Origin: Candidatus Terasakiella magnetica
GTDB taxonomy: Bacteria; Pseudomonadota; Alphaproteobacteria; Rhodospirillales; Terasakiellaceae
DNA: 64,000 bases
Direction: 5' to 3'
Assembly: GCF_900093605.1 (NCBI RefSeq)
Contig: NZ_FLYE01000005.1
Span: forward strand, 1 to 64,000
Under the pieces are notes generated by a model. That model worked only from the letters and a program-made list of their open reading frames with translations. It was not told the origin of the DNA and ran no database searches. The position numbers and the translations under genes were made by a program. Below, piece after piece: positions 37,119-45,087 of this stretch (position 1 is its first letter; every line of letters begins with the position of its first letter).

Positions 37119-37145
37119 AAACCCAAACCCTTAAAAATTTTGTCG

Positions 37146-37170
37146 AGTATATTGTATTTAATAGTATATT
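37146..37170. promoter_or_regulatory. Direct repeat AGTATATT x2 in the RND operon promoter region
   Basis: AGTATATT at 37146-37153 and 37163-37170 (17-bp period), about 30-50 bases upstream of the adaptor start. On the minus strand this reads AATATACT twice, so each copy also contains a -10-like TATACT. It may be a repressor site or simply AT-rich promoter sequence. Confidence 0.3.
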
Positions 37171-37204
37171 ACCAAACAGTGAAATAACTCACACTTATTT
37201 GGTT

Positions 37205-37600
37205 TTATATTTCGGGTTGGGGACGTTTTGAGACCAGACGTGGCAAATGACTGAGCTTTTTCTTCTCAGCTTTTTCCGCAAGTTTGAGTTTGCGTTTTTT
37301 CGGCTCTAACAGGTCTTTGCCTGTAAAGGATTTATGCGGGCCTGCTGCGCGTCTGGCTTCTATTGCTTCAAGGGTGCGTTTGACCAAATCTTCTTGATCA
37401 GGAGAATGCACACAGGCGCGGATATGGACACGCGCAATCACATCCATGCGTTTGTGAAGGGTGCGATAACGACGATGGGCTTCCAGCCAAACAATATAAG
37501 CAGACAGAGTCCAAGGATGGGCGGGAAAAGCCTTAAGCTTTCTCTGCCCACACCAGTCTTTAAACTCCAGCCACTCTTTGCGGCGGTGCGGCGCGTTCAT
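37205..37600 (-). CDS. Stand-alone protein resembling the core-binding domain of tyrosine recombinases
   Basis: 131 residues. The segment RRKEWLEFKDWCGQRKLKAFPAHPWTLSAYIVWLEAHRRYRTLHKRMDVIARVHI reads like the N-terminal SAM-like DNA-binding domain of phage-type integrases (helix, short loop, P-A-x-x-x-T-L-x-x-Y, then helix). The catalytic domain with the R-H-R-Y residues is absent; the tail instead is Lys/Arg-rich. It is either a domesticated DNA-binding protein or the relic of an integrase. No attachment-site repeat or mobile genes lie beside it. Confidence 0.55.
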   Translation of the reverse strand: MNAPHRRKEWLEFKDWCGQRKLKAFPAHPWTLSAYIVWLEAHRRYRTLHKRMDVIARVHIRACVHSPDQEDLVKRTLEAIEARRAAGPHKSFTGKDLLEPKKRKLKLAEKAEKKKLSHLPRLVSKRPQPEI

Positions 37601-37633
37601 TGAATTTAATCCAAATGATCATTAGCGGGTCAA

Positions 37634-38776
37634 TTACACAGAGCGTTTTTCATGCTGTCTCAGTGCAAGGCCCAAAAGGATGCCTAAAACACCCATTAGA
37701 GTCATTATAAAAAAGGCCTCGACCCCAAAGCTCTCATAGAAATAGCCAACAAATAGCAGCGTGATGCCCGCACCCACCCCATAAGCAGAGGCGCCATAAA
37801 GGCTTTGGGCTGTGGCTGAAAACTCAAGGGAAACTGCGCGACTCATGAAAGCCATCGCGCCTAAATGCATGGCCCCAAAACTAAAGGCATGAAGGGTTTG
37901 CACCGCTAAAAGTACCCCTTGGCCCGGATCATAAGCCAGTATGCCCCAACGCAGCACACAGGCGATGGCGGCGAGAAGCAACAAGCTTGAAGGGGCAAAA
38001 CGCGCCCCGATTCGCCCACCAAAAATGAAAAAGATCACTTCCGCCACCACAGCTTCCCCCCATAAAAAGCCGATAAACCCGTCACTATAACCAAGGCTGC
38101 GCCAATGAAGCGTTGCAAAGGCATAATAAAGCGCGTGGGAGCCATGAATACAGGCCACCGTTGCCATAAAAAACTGAAATTTTCGATCCATCAAAAGGGT
38201 GCGCACAGGTTTGCCAGCCCGACCCAAAGGCGCAATGCGCACATCGGGCAAACCTAAAATTGCCATCAAGGTGAGGAGGATGGAGATTAAAATCGTCCAG
38301 TAAATCACCTGCTCATTCGTCAGTTCCAAAATAAAGCCAAACCCTGCGGACATGGCAATAAAACTTAAGGACCCCCACAAACGCATGCGCCCATACTGGA
38401 TTTTGGTTTTACGCGTAGATAACAAGGTAATGTTATCGCCAAACGACATGATTGGTGCCCAGCTTATACCGTAAAAGAGCGAGACCATAAATAAGGCGAA
38501 AAAGCTTTCCACGAAATAAAAGGCAGCAAAGCAAAAAAAGGAGGTGGCGGTGAAAAACAGCATCAGCCTTTTTCGCTCCCCCAACTTATCGCCCAAACTG
38601 GCAAACAGCGGGGAGAACACCACTTTACCCAAAACCGGAATGGCAGTGAGAATGCCGATTTCCACCCCGCTCATGCCACGGGCTTGCAACCACACAGGCC
38701 AGAAGGGCAGCATACAGCCAATGACGAAAAAAATGCTGATGTAAAAGCTGGAGAGACGAAAGGCAAGCAGGGGCAC
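37634..38776 (-). CDS. MFS transporter (MFS_1-like, phenylpropionate/nucleoside type)
   Basis: 380 residues from the GTG at 38776. The open frame runs further back into ubiX, but VPLLAFRLSSFYISIFFVIGCMLPFWPVWLQARGMSGVEIG is the natural first helix of this family. About twelve membrane helices; the block SFGDNITLLSTRK is at the usual loop. Substrate is unknown. It starts 7 bases after the ubiX stop, so the two are in one operon. Confidence 0.82.
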   Translation of the reverse strand: MPLLAFRLSSFYISIFFVIGCMLPFWPVWLQARGMSGVEIGILTAIPVLGKVVFSPLFASLGDKLGERKRLMLFFTATSFFCFAAFYFVESFFALFMVSLFYGISWAPIMSFGDNITLLSTRKTKIQYGRMRLWGSLSFIAMSAGFGFILELTNEQVIYWTILISILLTLMAILGLPDVRIAPLGRAGKPVRTLLMDRKFQFFMATVACIHGSHALYYAFATLHWRSLGYSDGFIGFLWGEAVVAEVIFFIFGGRIGARFAPSSLLLLAAIACVLRWGILAYDPGQGVLLAVQTLHAFSFGAMHLGAMAFMSRAVSLEFSATAQSLYGASAYGVGAGITLLFVGYFYESFGVEAFFIMTLMGVLGILLGLALRQHEKRSV

Positions 38777-38783
38777 AGAGGCT

Positions 38784-39347
38784 TTACACACCTTTCCAGC
38801 GCTCAAACAAATTATGCTCGATATCAAACTGGTCCAAGGCCTTGCCAATGGATTGATGGATAATGTCTTCAACCGTTTGGGGCTTATGATAAAAGGCGGG
38901 AACCGGAGGCAATATGGTTGCGCCAAGGTCTGCGCATTTTGCCATTAATTCAAGATGGCCTTTATGAAGCGGTGTTTCGCGCACCATCATGACAAGGCGG
39001 CGACGCTCTTTTAAACAAACATCAGCTGCGCGGATCAACAGGTTTGAATTATCCGATGTGGCCACACCCGATAAGGTCTTAATCGCACAAGGCGCTATAA
39101 TCATCCCCTTGGTTTTAAACGACCCGCTGGAAATGGAAGCGCCCATATTTTTTGTATCATGGACCACATCAGCCAAGGCTTTGACCTCGTCCAAAGAAAC
39201 ATCGGTTTCCAGTTCTAGATTAACCTGTGCACTATCACTGACCACCAGATGGGTGGGATGACCGATCTCTTTTAGGGCGCGCAAAAGCTCCACGCCGTAA
39301 ATCACACCAGAAGCACCGGAAATGCCGATAATAATAGGTAGGGTCAT
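38784..39347 (-). CDS. ubiX: Flavin prenyltransferase UbiX
   Basis: 187 residues from the ATG at 39347, which has GAGG 6 bases upstream; a GTG one codon earlier is less likely. It makes prenylated FMN, the cofactor of UbiD decarboxylases. Signatures are IIGISGASGVIYGVELLRAL at the N-terminus, SSGSFKTKGMIIAPCAIKTLSGVATSDNSNLLIRAADVCLKERRRLVMMVRETPLH and PPVPAFYHKP near the end. Its partner ubiD is in the same window at 59603, on the same strand but 20 kb away. Confidence 0.95.
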   Translation of the reverse strand: MTLPIIIGISGASGVIYGVELLRALKEIGHPTHLVVSDSAQVNLELETDVSLDEVKALADVVHDTKNMGASISSGSFKTKGMIIAPCAIKTLSGVATSDNSNLLIRAADVCLKERRRLVMMVRETPLHKGHLELMAKCADLGATILPPVPAFYHKPQTVEDIIHQSIGKALDQFDIEHNLFERWKGV

Positions 39348-39356
39348 CACTCACCT

Positions 39357-39385
39357 CGTCATTCCCGCAAAAAAAAGCAGGGATC
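39357..39385. repeat. REP-like palindromic repeat copy
   Basis: CGTCATTCCCGC, eight A, then GCAGGGATC: an imperfect palindrome (TCCCGC/GCAGGGA) of the same type as at 1-24 and 59538. It lies 10 bases upstream of the ubiX start, at the beginning of the 476-base non-coding stretch before rpoH. Confidence 0.4.
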
Positions 39386-39476
39386 AAGAATGCCATAAAT
39401 TCAATATACCAAATTTCCCACTTTTGCAGGAATACCGTCTTATAAAAGAAATACTCGACTAAATAAATGAGTTATT

Positions 39477-39510
39477 CTTGACTCACCCGATAAAATCCCC
39501 ATAATGGAGA
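39477..39510 (+). promoter_or_regulatory. Sigma-32-like (and sigma-70-like) promoter of rpoH
   Basis: CTTGACT (39477-39483), 13 bases, CCCCATAA (39497-39504) closely fits the heat-shock consensus CTTGAAA / CCCCATnT. The same bases read as sigma-70 TTGACT-N16-CATAAT. Transcription would begin near 39510 and give a leader of about 310 nt. Autoregulation of rpoH by sigma-32 is known in Caulobacter. The rest of 39386-39476 shows nothing I can name. Confidence 0.5.
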
Positions 39511-39626
39511 ACATAACGGGAAGGTTGCCCATATTTGGGGACTTTTTACCAGTTGATCTCGCACATTTTTAGTGGGGATCACAAAAACGTGACCATAAAT
39601 TCGTATTGCTTTTAAAGGATATGACC

Positions 39627-39665
39627 ATGACTGTGATCTACTTCACTCTCTCTTCTCAAATGTAA
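39627..39665 (+). CDS. Short upstream ORF in the rpoH leader
   Basis: ATG at 39627, with AAAGG (39614-39618) 8 bases upstream, opens 12 codons (MTVIYFTLSSQM) ending TAA at 39663-39665. Its codons 7-11 contain the CTCTCTCTTCTC run that is complementary to the rpoH ribosome-binding site. It might couple translation of the leader to exposure of the rpoH start. Coding status is unproven. Confidence 0.35.
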   Translation: MTVIYFTLSSQM

Positions 39666-39817
39666 CGCTATGGTTCCTGTGCATGGATTTTAATGCACCG
39701 GCAATAACACAAACATATTTCTTTTGAACACGTGCATCGTTTTTAGCGTGTTTGGTTGTGACCCAGATTTATTTTCGATCGCATGGTCACGACCGCCTAT
39801 AAATGAGAATAGGGAGT
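39645..39817 (+). promoter_or_regulatory. Structured rpoH leader with long-range ribosome-binding-site pairing
   Basis: CTCTCTCTTCTC (39646-39657) can pair antiparallel with GAGAATAGGGAG (39805-39816), which contains the rpoH Shine-Dalgarno AGGGAG: 10 Watson-Crick pairs, one G-U and one mismatch, extendable by an A-U at each end. Between the arms are two closed hairpins, GTGCAT/ATGCAC (39679-39698) and a fully paired 10-bp stem GGTTGTGACC/GGTCACGACC (39754-39763 with 39785-39794). This is a candidate RNA thermometer or uORF-controlled switch. Confidence 0.4.
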
Positions 39818-39823
39818 TACACC

Positions 39824-40714
39824 ATGTCCGTTCTTTCTGCCAACCTACCCGCATTGCCGCGTGATTCCGGTGACAGTTTGAATACATTTTTGCGCGAAGC
39901 CTGGAAGTTTCCCATGCTCAGCGCAGATGAAGAATATATGCTGGCAAAACGTTTCCACGACAGTGGCGATGTAGATGCCGCCCATAAGCTGGTAACAAGC
40001 CACCTGCGTCTGGTTGCCAAAATCGCTATGGGTTACAAAGGCTATGGCCTGCCTGTTGCTGATCTGATTTCAGAAGGTAACGTCGGGCTGATGAAAGCTG
40101 TGAAGAAGTTTGAGCCTGAAAAAGGTTTTCGCTTATCTACCTATGCCATGTGGTGGATCAGGGCTTCGGTCACTGAATATATCCTGCAAAGCTGGTCTAT
40201 GGTACGCCTTGGCACGATGGCAGCACAAAAGAAGCTGTTCTTCTCGCTTCGTCGCACCAAAAACAAGCTTGAGATCATGGATAATGGCGAGCTGACACCT
40301 GATCAGGCCCAAGCCATTGCCAATGAGACCAACGCGACCCCTGATGAGGTACGCCAGTTAAACCGTCGCTTGGCATCGCGCGATATGTCGCTTAATGCAC
40401 CGCTTTCTATTGATGAAGGTGGGGAACATCAAGACCTTTTGGAAGATGATCGCCCCAATCCTGAACATATGGCAAGCAACAGCCAAATCAGCGCCCTTCG
40501 CAGTGAAGTGGTCGGTGAAGCCTTAGAAAACCTCAATGAGCGTGATCGCGATATTTTTGAGCGTCGCCATCTTTCAGAGGAGCCACCAACCCTTGAAGAA
40601 TTGGGGATGGAATATGGTATTTCACGCGAACGCGTGCGCCAGCTTGAAGCCCGTGCTTTTGGCAAGGTGAAGGAATTTATCCTTGGTCATAGTGTTGCGC
40701 CCCAACTGACTTAA
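39824..40714 (+). CDS. rpoH: RNA polymerase sigma-32 factor RpoH
   Basis: 296 residues from the ATG at 39824, with AGGGAG at 39811-39816. It is the heat-shock sigma factor. Region 2 is SHLRLVAKIAMGYKGYGLPVADLISEGNVGLMKAVKKFEPEKGFRLSTYAMWWIRASVTEYIL; the diagnostic RpoH box QKKLFFSLRRTKNKL follows; region 4 ends with PTLEELGMEYGISRERVRQLEARAF. It directs transcription of chaperone operons such as those involving grpE here. A 310-nt leader suggests post-transcriptional control. Confidence 0.97.
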   Translation: MSVLSANLPALPRDSGDSLNTFLREAWKFPMLSADEEYMLAKRFHDSGDVDAAHKLVTSHLRLVAKIAMGYKGYGLPVADLISEGNVGLMKAVKKFEPEKGFRLSTYAMWWIRASVTEYILQSWSMVRLGTMAAQKKLFFSLRRTKNKLEIMDNGELTPDQAQAIANETNATPDEVRQLNRRLASRDMSLNAPLSIDEGGEHQDLLEDDRPNPEHMASNSQISALRSEVVGEALENLNERDRDIFERRHLSEEPPTLEELGMEYGISRERVRQLEARAFGKVKEFILGHSVAPQLT

Positions 40715-40741
40715 AAAGCGGCTTTCCATACTCCCTCTTGT

Positions 40742-40773
40742 CATCATTCCTTCTACTTTTAAAAGGAATGATG
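40742..40773. other. Perfect 11-bp hairpin downstream of rpoH
   Basis: CATCATTCCTT (40742-40752) / AAGGAATGATG (40763-40773) with a 10-base loop. No T run follows in either direction, so it is not a standard intrinsic terminator. It may protect the rpoH message 3' end or be another dispersed palindrome; GCATCATT/AATGATGC at 63393-63428 resembles it. Confidence 0.5.
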
Positions 40774-40890
40774 CGAGGGCGGAGCATGACCCGTTTTTTC
40801 AACAATTTACATATAAATTTGCGCGTTTAATTTTAATCTATTACACTTCCTGCCAAGACAAAAAGATCAAAGTCATACTCAGGGAAATTC

Positions 40891-42399
40891 ATGTCGATCA
40901 AACTTAGCAACAGGCTTTTCTTTCGCCAGACAAGGAATGCTATTTTTGTTGCCTTGACCTTGGGTATCGTGATTTCCGTTGGGCAAATCATTTTCGATTT
41001 TTATTCTGAGCAAAAACGCATCGATGAAACCGTTCATCAGGTTCTCAACACCACCAAAGAATCTGCCTCTCAAGCTGCTTATAGTTTGAATAATGAACTG
41101 GCCTTGCGCGTGGTTAAGGGCTTGTTTGAATATCAACCGATCTATTCAGCCCAGATCAATGATGATTTTGGTCGTCAACTGGCCTCCCTTGAGCGCCCGC
41201 CGATTAAGCATGATATGGAATGGCTCGGCCCCATGATCAGGACAGATCAAAACCTTTACACCGTGCCTCTTTATGCCGTTGGTGGGCAAACGGTTATTGG
41301 GGAAATGCGGGTGCTGGTCGATCGCTTTCTTATTGCACAAAACTTTCTGGATCGTGCAGGTCTCGTTATTCTGACAGGTATTTTTCGAAATCTCATTCTC
41401 GCCATCTTCTTTGGCTTTTTGTTTTATTTCACCCTAGGGCGCCCGGTGATGCAGACCATCCAAAATCTCGCCACCATCGACCCAAACCAGCCCGGTAAAA
41501 CCCACCTACATACCCCAGCAGGCCATCATGAAGATGAACTTGGTTTATTGGTGCGCAAACTCAATAGCATCATGGCGGATTTTGATGACACGCTGCAACA
41601 GCGCTATATGGCAGAAGATGAGCTTAAAAGAAACCAAAACACCATTCGCCAACTGAACCTGCGCCTAGAAGAGCGCGTGCGCCAACGCACAAGTGAGCTT
41701 GAAACCGCCAATAAGGAAATGGAAGCCTTTACCTATTCAGTTTCACATGATCTGCGCGCACCTTTGCGCACCATTGGTGGGTTTAGCAATATTTTGCAGG
41801 AAGAATATAGTGAACAGCTTGATGAACAAGCCCAACATTATATTGAACGTGTGCATTTAGGCACACAAAAGATGGAACGCCTGATCAACGATCTTCTCAA
41901 ACTCTCACGCACCACACGCGGTGAAATGCATCGCAAAGATTTTAATCTTTCTGCCCTGGCTGATGAGATCATTACTGAGCTGCGCCAAAATGAGCCTGAG
42001 CGCGATATTTCTGTGCATATCTCCCCTAACCTCAAAGCTTATGGTGACCAGCGCTTAGTCCGTATCATGCTTGAAAACCTGCTTGGTAATGCATGGAAAT
42101 ATACCCAGCTTAATGACGAGCCTTCTCTGTTTTTAGGGCTCACAGATAAAAACGGTCAAGAAACCTTTTATATTCAAGATAACGGGGCAGGCTTTGACAT
42201 GAACTATGCCGATAAGCTTTTCACCCCGTTCCAACGGCTGCACTCTTCCAAAGAGTTTGATGGCACCGGGGTCGGTCTTGCCACGGTGCAACGTATCATC
42301 CACCGCCATGGCGGTGAGATTTGGGCCGATGCTTTGGTTGGAAAAGGCGCAACTTTCTATTTCACCTTGCCACGCCCTTTTACAGAATTTAGCGCTTAA
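40891..42399 (+). CDS. Sensor histidine kinase
   Basis: 502 residues. Membrane helices lie at about 16-36 and 157-181, flanking a 120-residue periplasmic sensor. A HAMP-like region (about 185-235) and a coiled coil follow. The phospho-acceptor is His286 in TYSVSHDLRAPLRTIGGF, and the ATPase has ENLLGNAWKYT, DNGAGFDMNYADKLFTPFQRLHSSKEFDGTGVGLATV. The phytochrome-like C-terminal half suggests signalling to single-domain receivers. A response regulator gene follows on the same strand after 110 bases and is its likely partner. The signal is unknown. Confidence 0.93.
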   Translation: MSIKLSNRLFFRQTRNAIFVALTLGIVISVGQIIFDFYSEQKRIDETVHQVLNTTKESASQAAYSLNNELALRVVKGLFEYQPIYSAQINDDFGRQLASLERPPIKHDMEWLGPMIRTDQNLYTVPLYAVGGQTVIGEMRVLVDRFLIAQNFLDRAGLVILTGIFRNLILAIFFGFLFYFTLGRPVMQTIQNLATIDPNQPGKTHLHTPAGHHEDELGLLVRKLNSIMADFDDTLQQRYMAEDELKRNQNTIRQLNLRLEERVRQRTSELETANKEMEAFTYSVSHDLRAPLRTIGGFSNILQEEYSEQLDEQAQHYIERVHLGTQKMERLINDLLKLSRTTRGEMHRKDFNLSALADEIITELRQNEPERDISVHISPNLKAYGDQRLVRIMLENLLGNAWKYTQLNDEPSLFLGLTDKNGQETFYIQDNGAGFDMNYADKLFTPFQRLHSSKEFDGTGVGLATVQRIIHRHGGEIWADALVGKGATFYFTLPRPFTEFSA

Positions 42400-42509
42400 A
42401 AAATTTCCTCACCCATTTAAAGGATGCATCTCATCACAAATGTGTCATTATCGCTTTGACGTAAGAAATAACTACATTTAGATAGGCATTTTCTTTATCG
42501 GGGGGATAA

Positions 42510-42875
42510 ATGAAAACAATATTGATCGTAGATGACGATCCCATGGTTTTAGAAAGTACTAAAACCTATCTTGAGCTCAAAGGTTTTAATACAATCTGTG
42601 CACAAGATGGTGACGAGGCACTTAAAAAAGTTGAAACGGCAAATGTTGATCTCGCACTCATAGATATTTTTATGCCTAAACGCGGTGGGTTTGAAACCAT
42701 TATGGCCTTACATGGGTCTATTCCCGTGATTGCCATGAGCGGTGTATCTTCCCATCGCTTCGAGCCTTTAGAATTTGCCCAAAGCATTGGGGCAGAACGC
42801 ACACTTTCAAAACCGTTTCTGCCTGACACCCTGCTTGAGATAATCAATGAGTTGCTAAAACCTGAGAAAACATAA
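42510..42875 (+). CDS. Single-domain response regulator
   Basis: 121 residues: a receiver domain only. Key residues are Asp8-Asp10, the phospho-acceptor Asp52 in ALIDIFMP, Ser77 and Lys101-Pro102. GGGGGAT precedes the ATG. There is no output domain, so it acts by protein contact or in a phosphorelay. It shares an unusual common pattern (DIFMPxxxGxETI, IAMSG, PLxxAQSxGA) with the regulator at 52129; the two are paralogues. Confidence 0.92.
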   Translation: MKTILIVDDDPMVLESTKTYLELKGFNTICAQDGDEALKKVETANVDLALIDIFMPKRGGFETIMALHGSIPVIAMSGVSSHRFEPLEFAQSIGAERTLSKPFLPDTLLEIINELLKPEKT

Positions 42876-42885
42876 TTTAAATATT

Positions 42886-42918
42886 GTTCGCAATACGAAC
42901 TGTTGTATAGTTATACAA
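42886..42918. promoter_or_regulatory. Two adjacent dyads upstream of the hydrolase gene
   Basis: GTTCG-CAATA-CGAAC (42886-42900) and TTGTATA-GT-TATACAA (42903-42918) are perfect inverted repeats with 5- and 2-base centres. The second overlaps a -10-like TATAGT. They lie 29-60 bases upstream of the GTG start of the hydrolase and look like an operator over its promoter; the regulator is unknown. Confidence 0.45.
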
Positions 42919-42946
42919 AAATAACCAGCAACTCATCGGTGCGATC

Positions 42947-43735
42947 GTGAAGACCATTTTCCAAGACATTACCCTGCACTCTCAAACCATGCGGGCCAAA
43001 CATCTTATTCTTTGTGAAGAAAAGAGCGACCGCCCCACACTGGTTTTCCTTCATGAGGGCTTGGGCTGTCTTGAACTTTGGAAAGATTTTCCAGAAAAAC
43101 TCTGCCAAGAAACCGGCCTTAACGGCTTTGTTTATGAGCGTATCGGCTTTGGTAAATCCTCCCCCTTGGGCTTGGTGCCGCGCCCCATTGATTATCTTGA
43201 GCGCGAAGGCCGTGATGTGCTGCCTGCGGTTTTAAAACAGGCGAATATTGAGCGCCCTTTACTGGTTGGTCACAGTGATGGGGGCTCCATCGCCTTAATT
43301 TATGCCGCCTTTCACCCAAACAAACTGGTCTCAGCCATCACCGAAGCCGCCCATGTCTTTGTTGAGGACGTAACTTTGCTGGGCATTCGCAAAGCAGGTG
43401 AGCTTTATTTTGACGGTGCCCTCAAACCAAAACTTGAACGTTACCATGGTGGAAATACGGACAAAGCTTTTCGCGGCTGGCACGATACATGGCTCACCCC
43501 TGAATTTGCAAAATGGAATATGGAAAAACTCCTGCCCCACATTACCTGTCCGCTTTTGGTTATTCAGGGCATTAATGATGAATATGGCACCCAGCATCAA
43601 GTACAATCCATTGTAGAAAACTCATCAGGCCCGGCGACCCCGTTCATGGTGCCTGATTGCGCCCATATCCCTCATTTTCAATCTCAAGATCTGGTTTTAC
43701 AATCCATGGTGAACTTTATTGCAAAACTTGCCTAA
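42947..43735 (+). CDS. Alpha/beta hydrolase
   Basis: 262 residues from a GTG. It has the hydrolase fold with FLHEGLGCLELWKDFPEKL (oxyanion region) and the nucleophile elbow VGHSDGGSIAL with Ser in G-H-S-D-G. A late Asp (QGINDEYGT) and the His in PDCAHIPHFQ complete the triad. It resembles C-C-hydrolase/esterase subfamilies, but the substrate is unknown. No strong ribosome site is visible. The gene follows two operator-like dyads. Confidence 0.88.
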   Translation: MKTIFQDITLHSQTMRAKHLILCEEKSDRPTLVFLHEGLGCLELWKDFPEKLCQETGLNGFVYERIGFGKSSPLGLVPRPIDYLEREGRDVLPAVLKQANIERPLLVGHSDGGSIALIYAAFHPNKLVSAITEAAHVFVEDVTLLGIRKAGELYFDGALKPKLERYHGGNTDKAFRGWHDTWLTPEFAKWNMEKLLPHITCPLLVIQGINDEYGTQHQVQSIVENSSGPATPFMVPDCAHIPHFQSQDLVLQSMVNFIAKLA

Positions 43736-43800
43736 AAGCTTGCTTTTTAATGGTTTTTTATGCATTGTAGGGCGTCTTAAAGATCGGGAATAAAGTTTTT

Positions 43801-45087
43801 ATGTTAAAAGCGCGGCTATCAAAAATTGCATTGTTTGCCCATATGCTGGTGCCGCTTGCCTTTATTGCCATTTCTGTTTTATTGCTAAACCCACAGAACC
43901 TTTTGGTTGAGGACTCTCAAACCTTTCTTGATTTCTCTGCCAATCACTCATTGGGTTATCCGGTTTTTTTAAAGCTTATCCAGCTTTTTTCTGCGGATAA
44001 TCATGTCATTTCTTATGTGCAAATTGCTTTATTCAGCCTTGCCCTTGTGCATATTTCCATTGGTATCTTCAAAATAACGACAAACCATCTCTTTGGTATT
44101 CTCTCAGTCGTTCTGCTCTGTACCAATCCGTTTACTCTTGATATCCATTATAAGCTTTCCCCAGACTCGCTATTTCTAAGTCTAAGCTTACTGATGATCG
44201 GCTTTATCATTTCAGCCTATCGTTATGCCAATTTCCTCAATTTATTGGGCTTTGGGCTCAGTCTTGGGCTTTGTATGGTCATCCAGCCATATGGTCTGGC
44301 TTATCTGCCGCTTATTCTTTTTGTGGCCCCCATGGTCACGCTTAAAAACCATTGTTCTTTAGCCAAAGCTTTTCTCTTGCCCGCACTGGCCTGCCTTGCC
44401 CTCACCATCAGTGAGGCAACCATGTATAAAGCCCTGCATGAAGGTCAAGATTTCAGGCCCGCGACCCAGCATATCTACGGCAATGCACTTTTGATGGAGA
44501 CAACCCAAAGCTCCCCTTATGCCACACAAGACCCACGCACGGGGATTTGGGAAAAAATTGAAACTGATCTTCGCCCTGTTCGAACAGAAATCTGGGGTCT
44601 TGAGACCCATGAAGAACGAAGCGCTCTTTTATTAAAGCAACTGGATCAATTAAAAGACAGTTTCGCCATCAATGCCATGACGCAAGCAAGCTTCCTGCTT
44701 GATAAATCGGTTGATGATATTCGAATGGATATCGCTTCTTCGCGCATCATTCAGGCGCCACTGGCCTATTTTCGTATTATGATTGAACATTATCGCAGCA
44801 TCTGGAAAGAGCCCTACGGGTTAAGCTATGTGATTTTAATCATCAGCGCTTTAACCGTCCTTATGGGTCTATGGATGTGGATAACACGCACGGCCTTTAA
44901 CGGACCATTTGCCCTATCATTTTGCAGTGCTTTTGGCCTGCAATCCCATATCTTCTTGCTCGCCCATACGGGTGTGGGCCATGCGGGGCCTTTAGTGTTT
45001 TTAAGCCCGCTGATCATTTTAATGGTGATCGGCCTGTTCTTCAGCTTTTATATCAGCTTCATTAATCCGTTACGCACAAACGGCTAA
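43801..45087 (+). CDS. Multi-spanning membrane protein, GT-C glycosyltransferase-like
   Basis: 428 residues with about nine to ten hydrophobic helices. Early motifs VEDSQTFLDFSANHSLGYPVFLKLIQLFS place an acidic residue and an L-G-Y-P-x-F segment in the first periplasmic loop, as in GT39/83-type mannosyl- and arabinosyltransferases that use polyprenyl-phosphate sugars. A large soluble loop lies at about residues 215-330. Overall similarity cannot be judged by eye, so the glycosyltransferase assignment is tentative. It ends 26 bases inside the convergent deoxyribosyltransferase gene. Confidence 0.6.
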   Translation: MLKARLSKIALFAHMLVPLAFIAISVLLLNPQNLLVEDSQTFLDFSANHSLGYPVFLKLIQLFSADNHVISYVQIALFSLALVHISIGIFKITTNHLFGILSVVLLCTNPFTLDIHYKLSPDSLFLSLSLLMIGFIISAYRYANFLNLLGFGLSLGLCMVIQPYGLAYLPLILFVAPMVTLKNHCSLAKAFLLPALACLALTISEATMYKALHEGQDFRPATQHIYGNALLMETTQSSPYATQDPRTGIWEKIETDLRPVRTEIWGLETHEERSALLLKQLDQLKDSFAINAMTQASFLLDKSVDDIRMDIASSRIIQAPLAYFRIMIEHYRSIWKEPYGLSYVILIISALTVLMGLWMWITRTAFNGPFALSFCSAFGLQSHIFLLAHTGVGHAGPLVFLSPLIILMVIGLFFSFYISFINPLRTNG

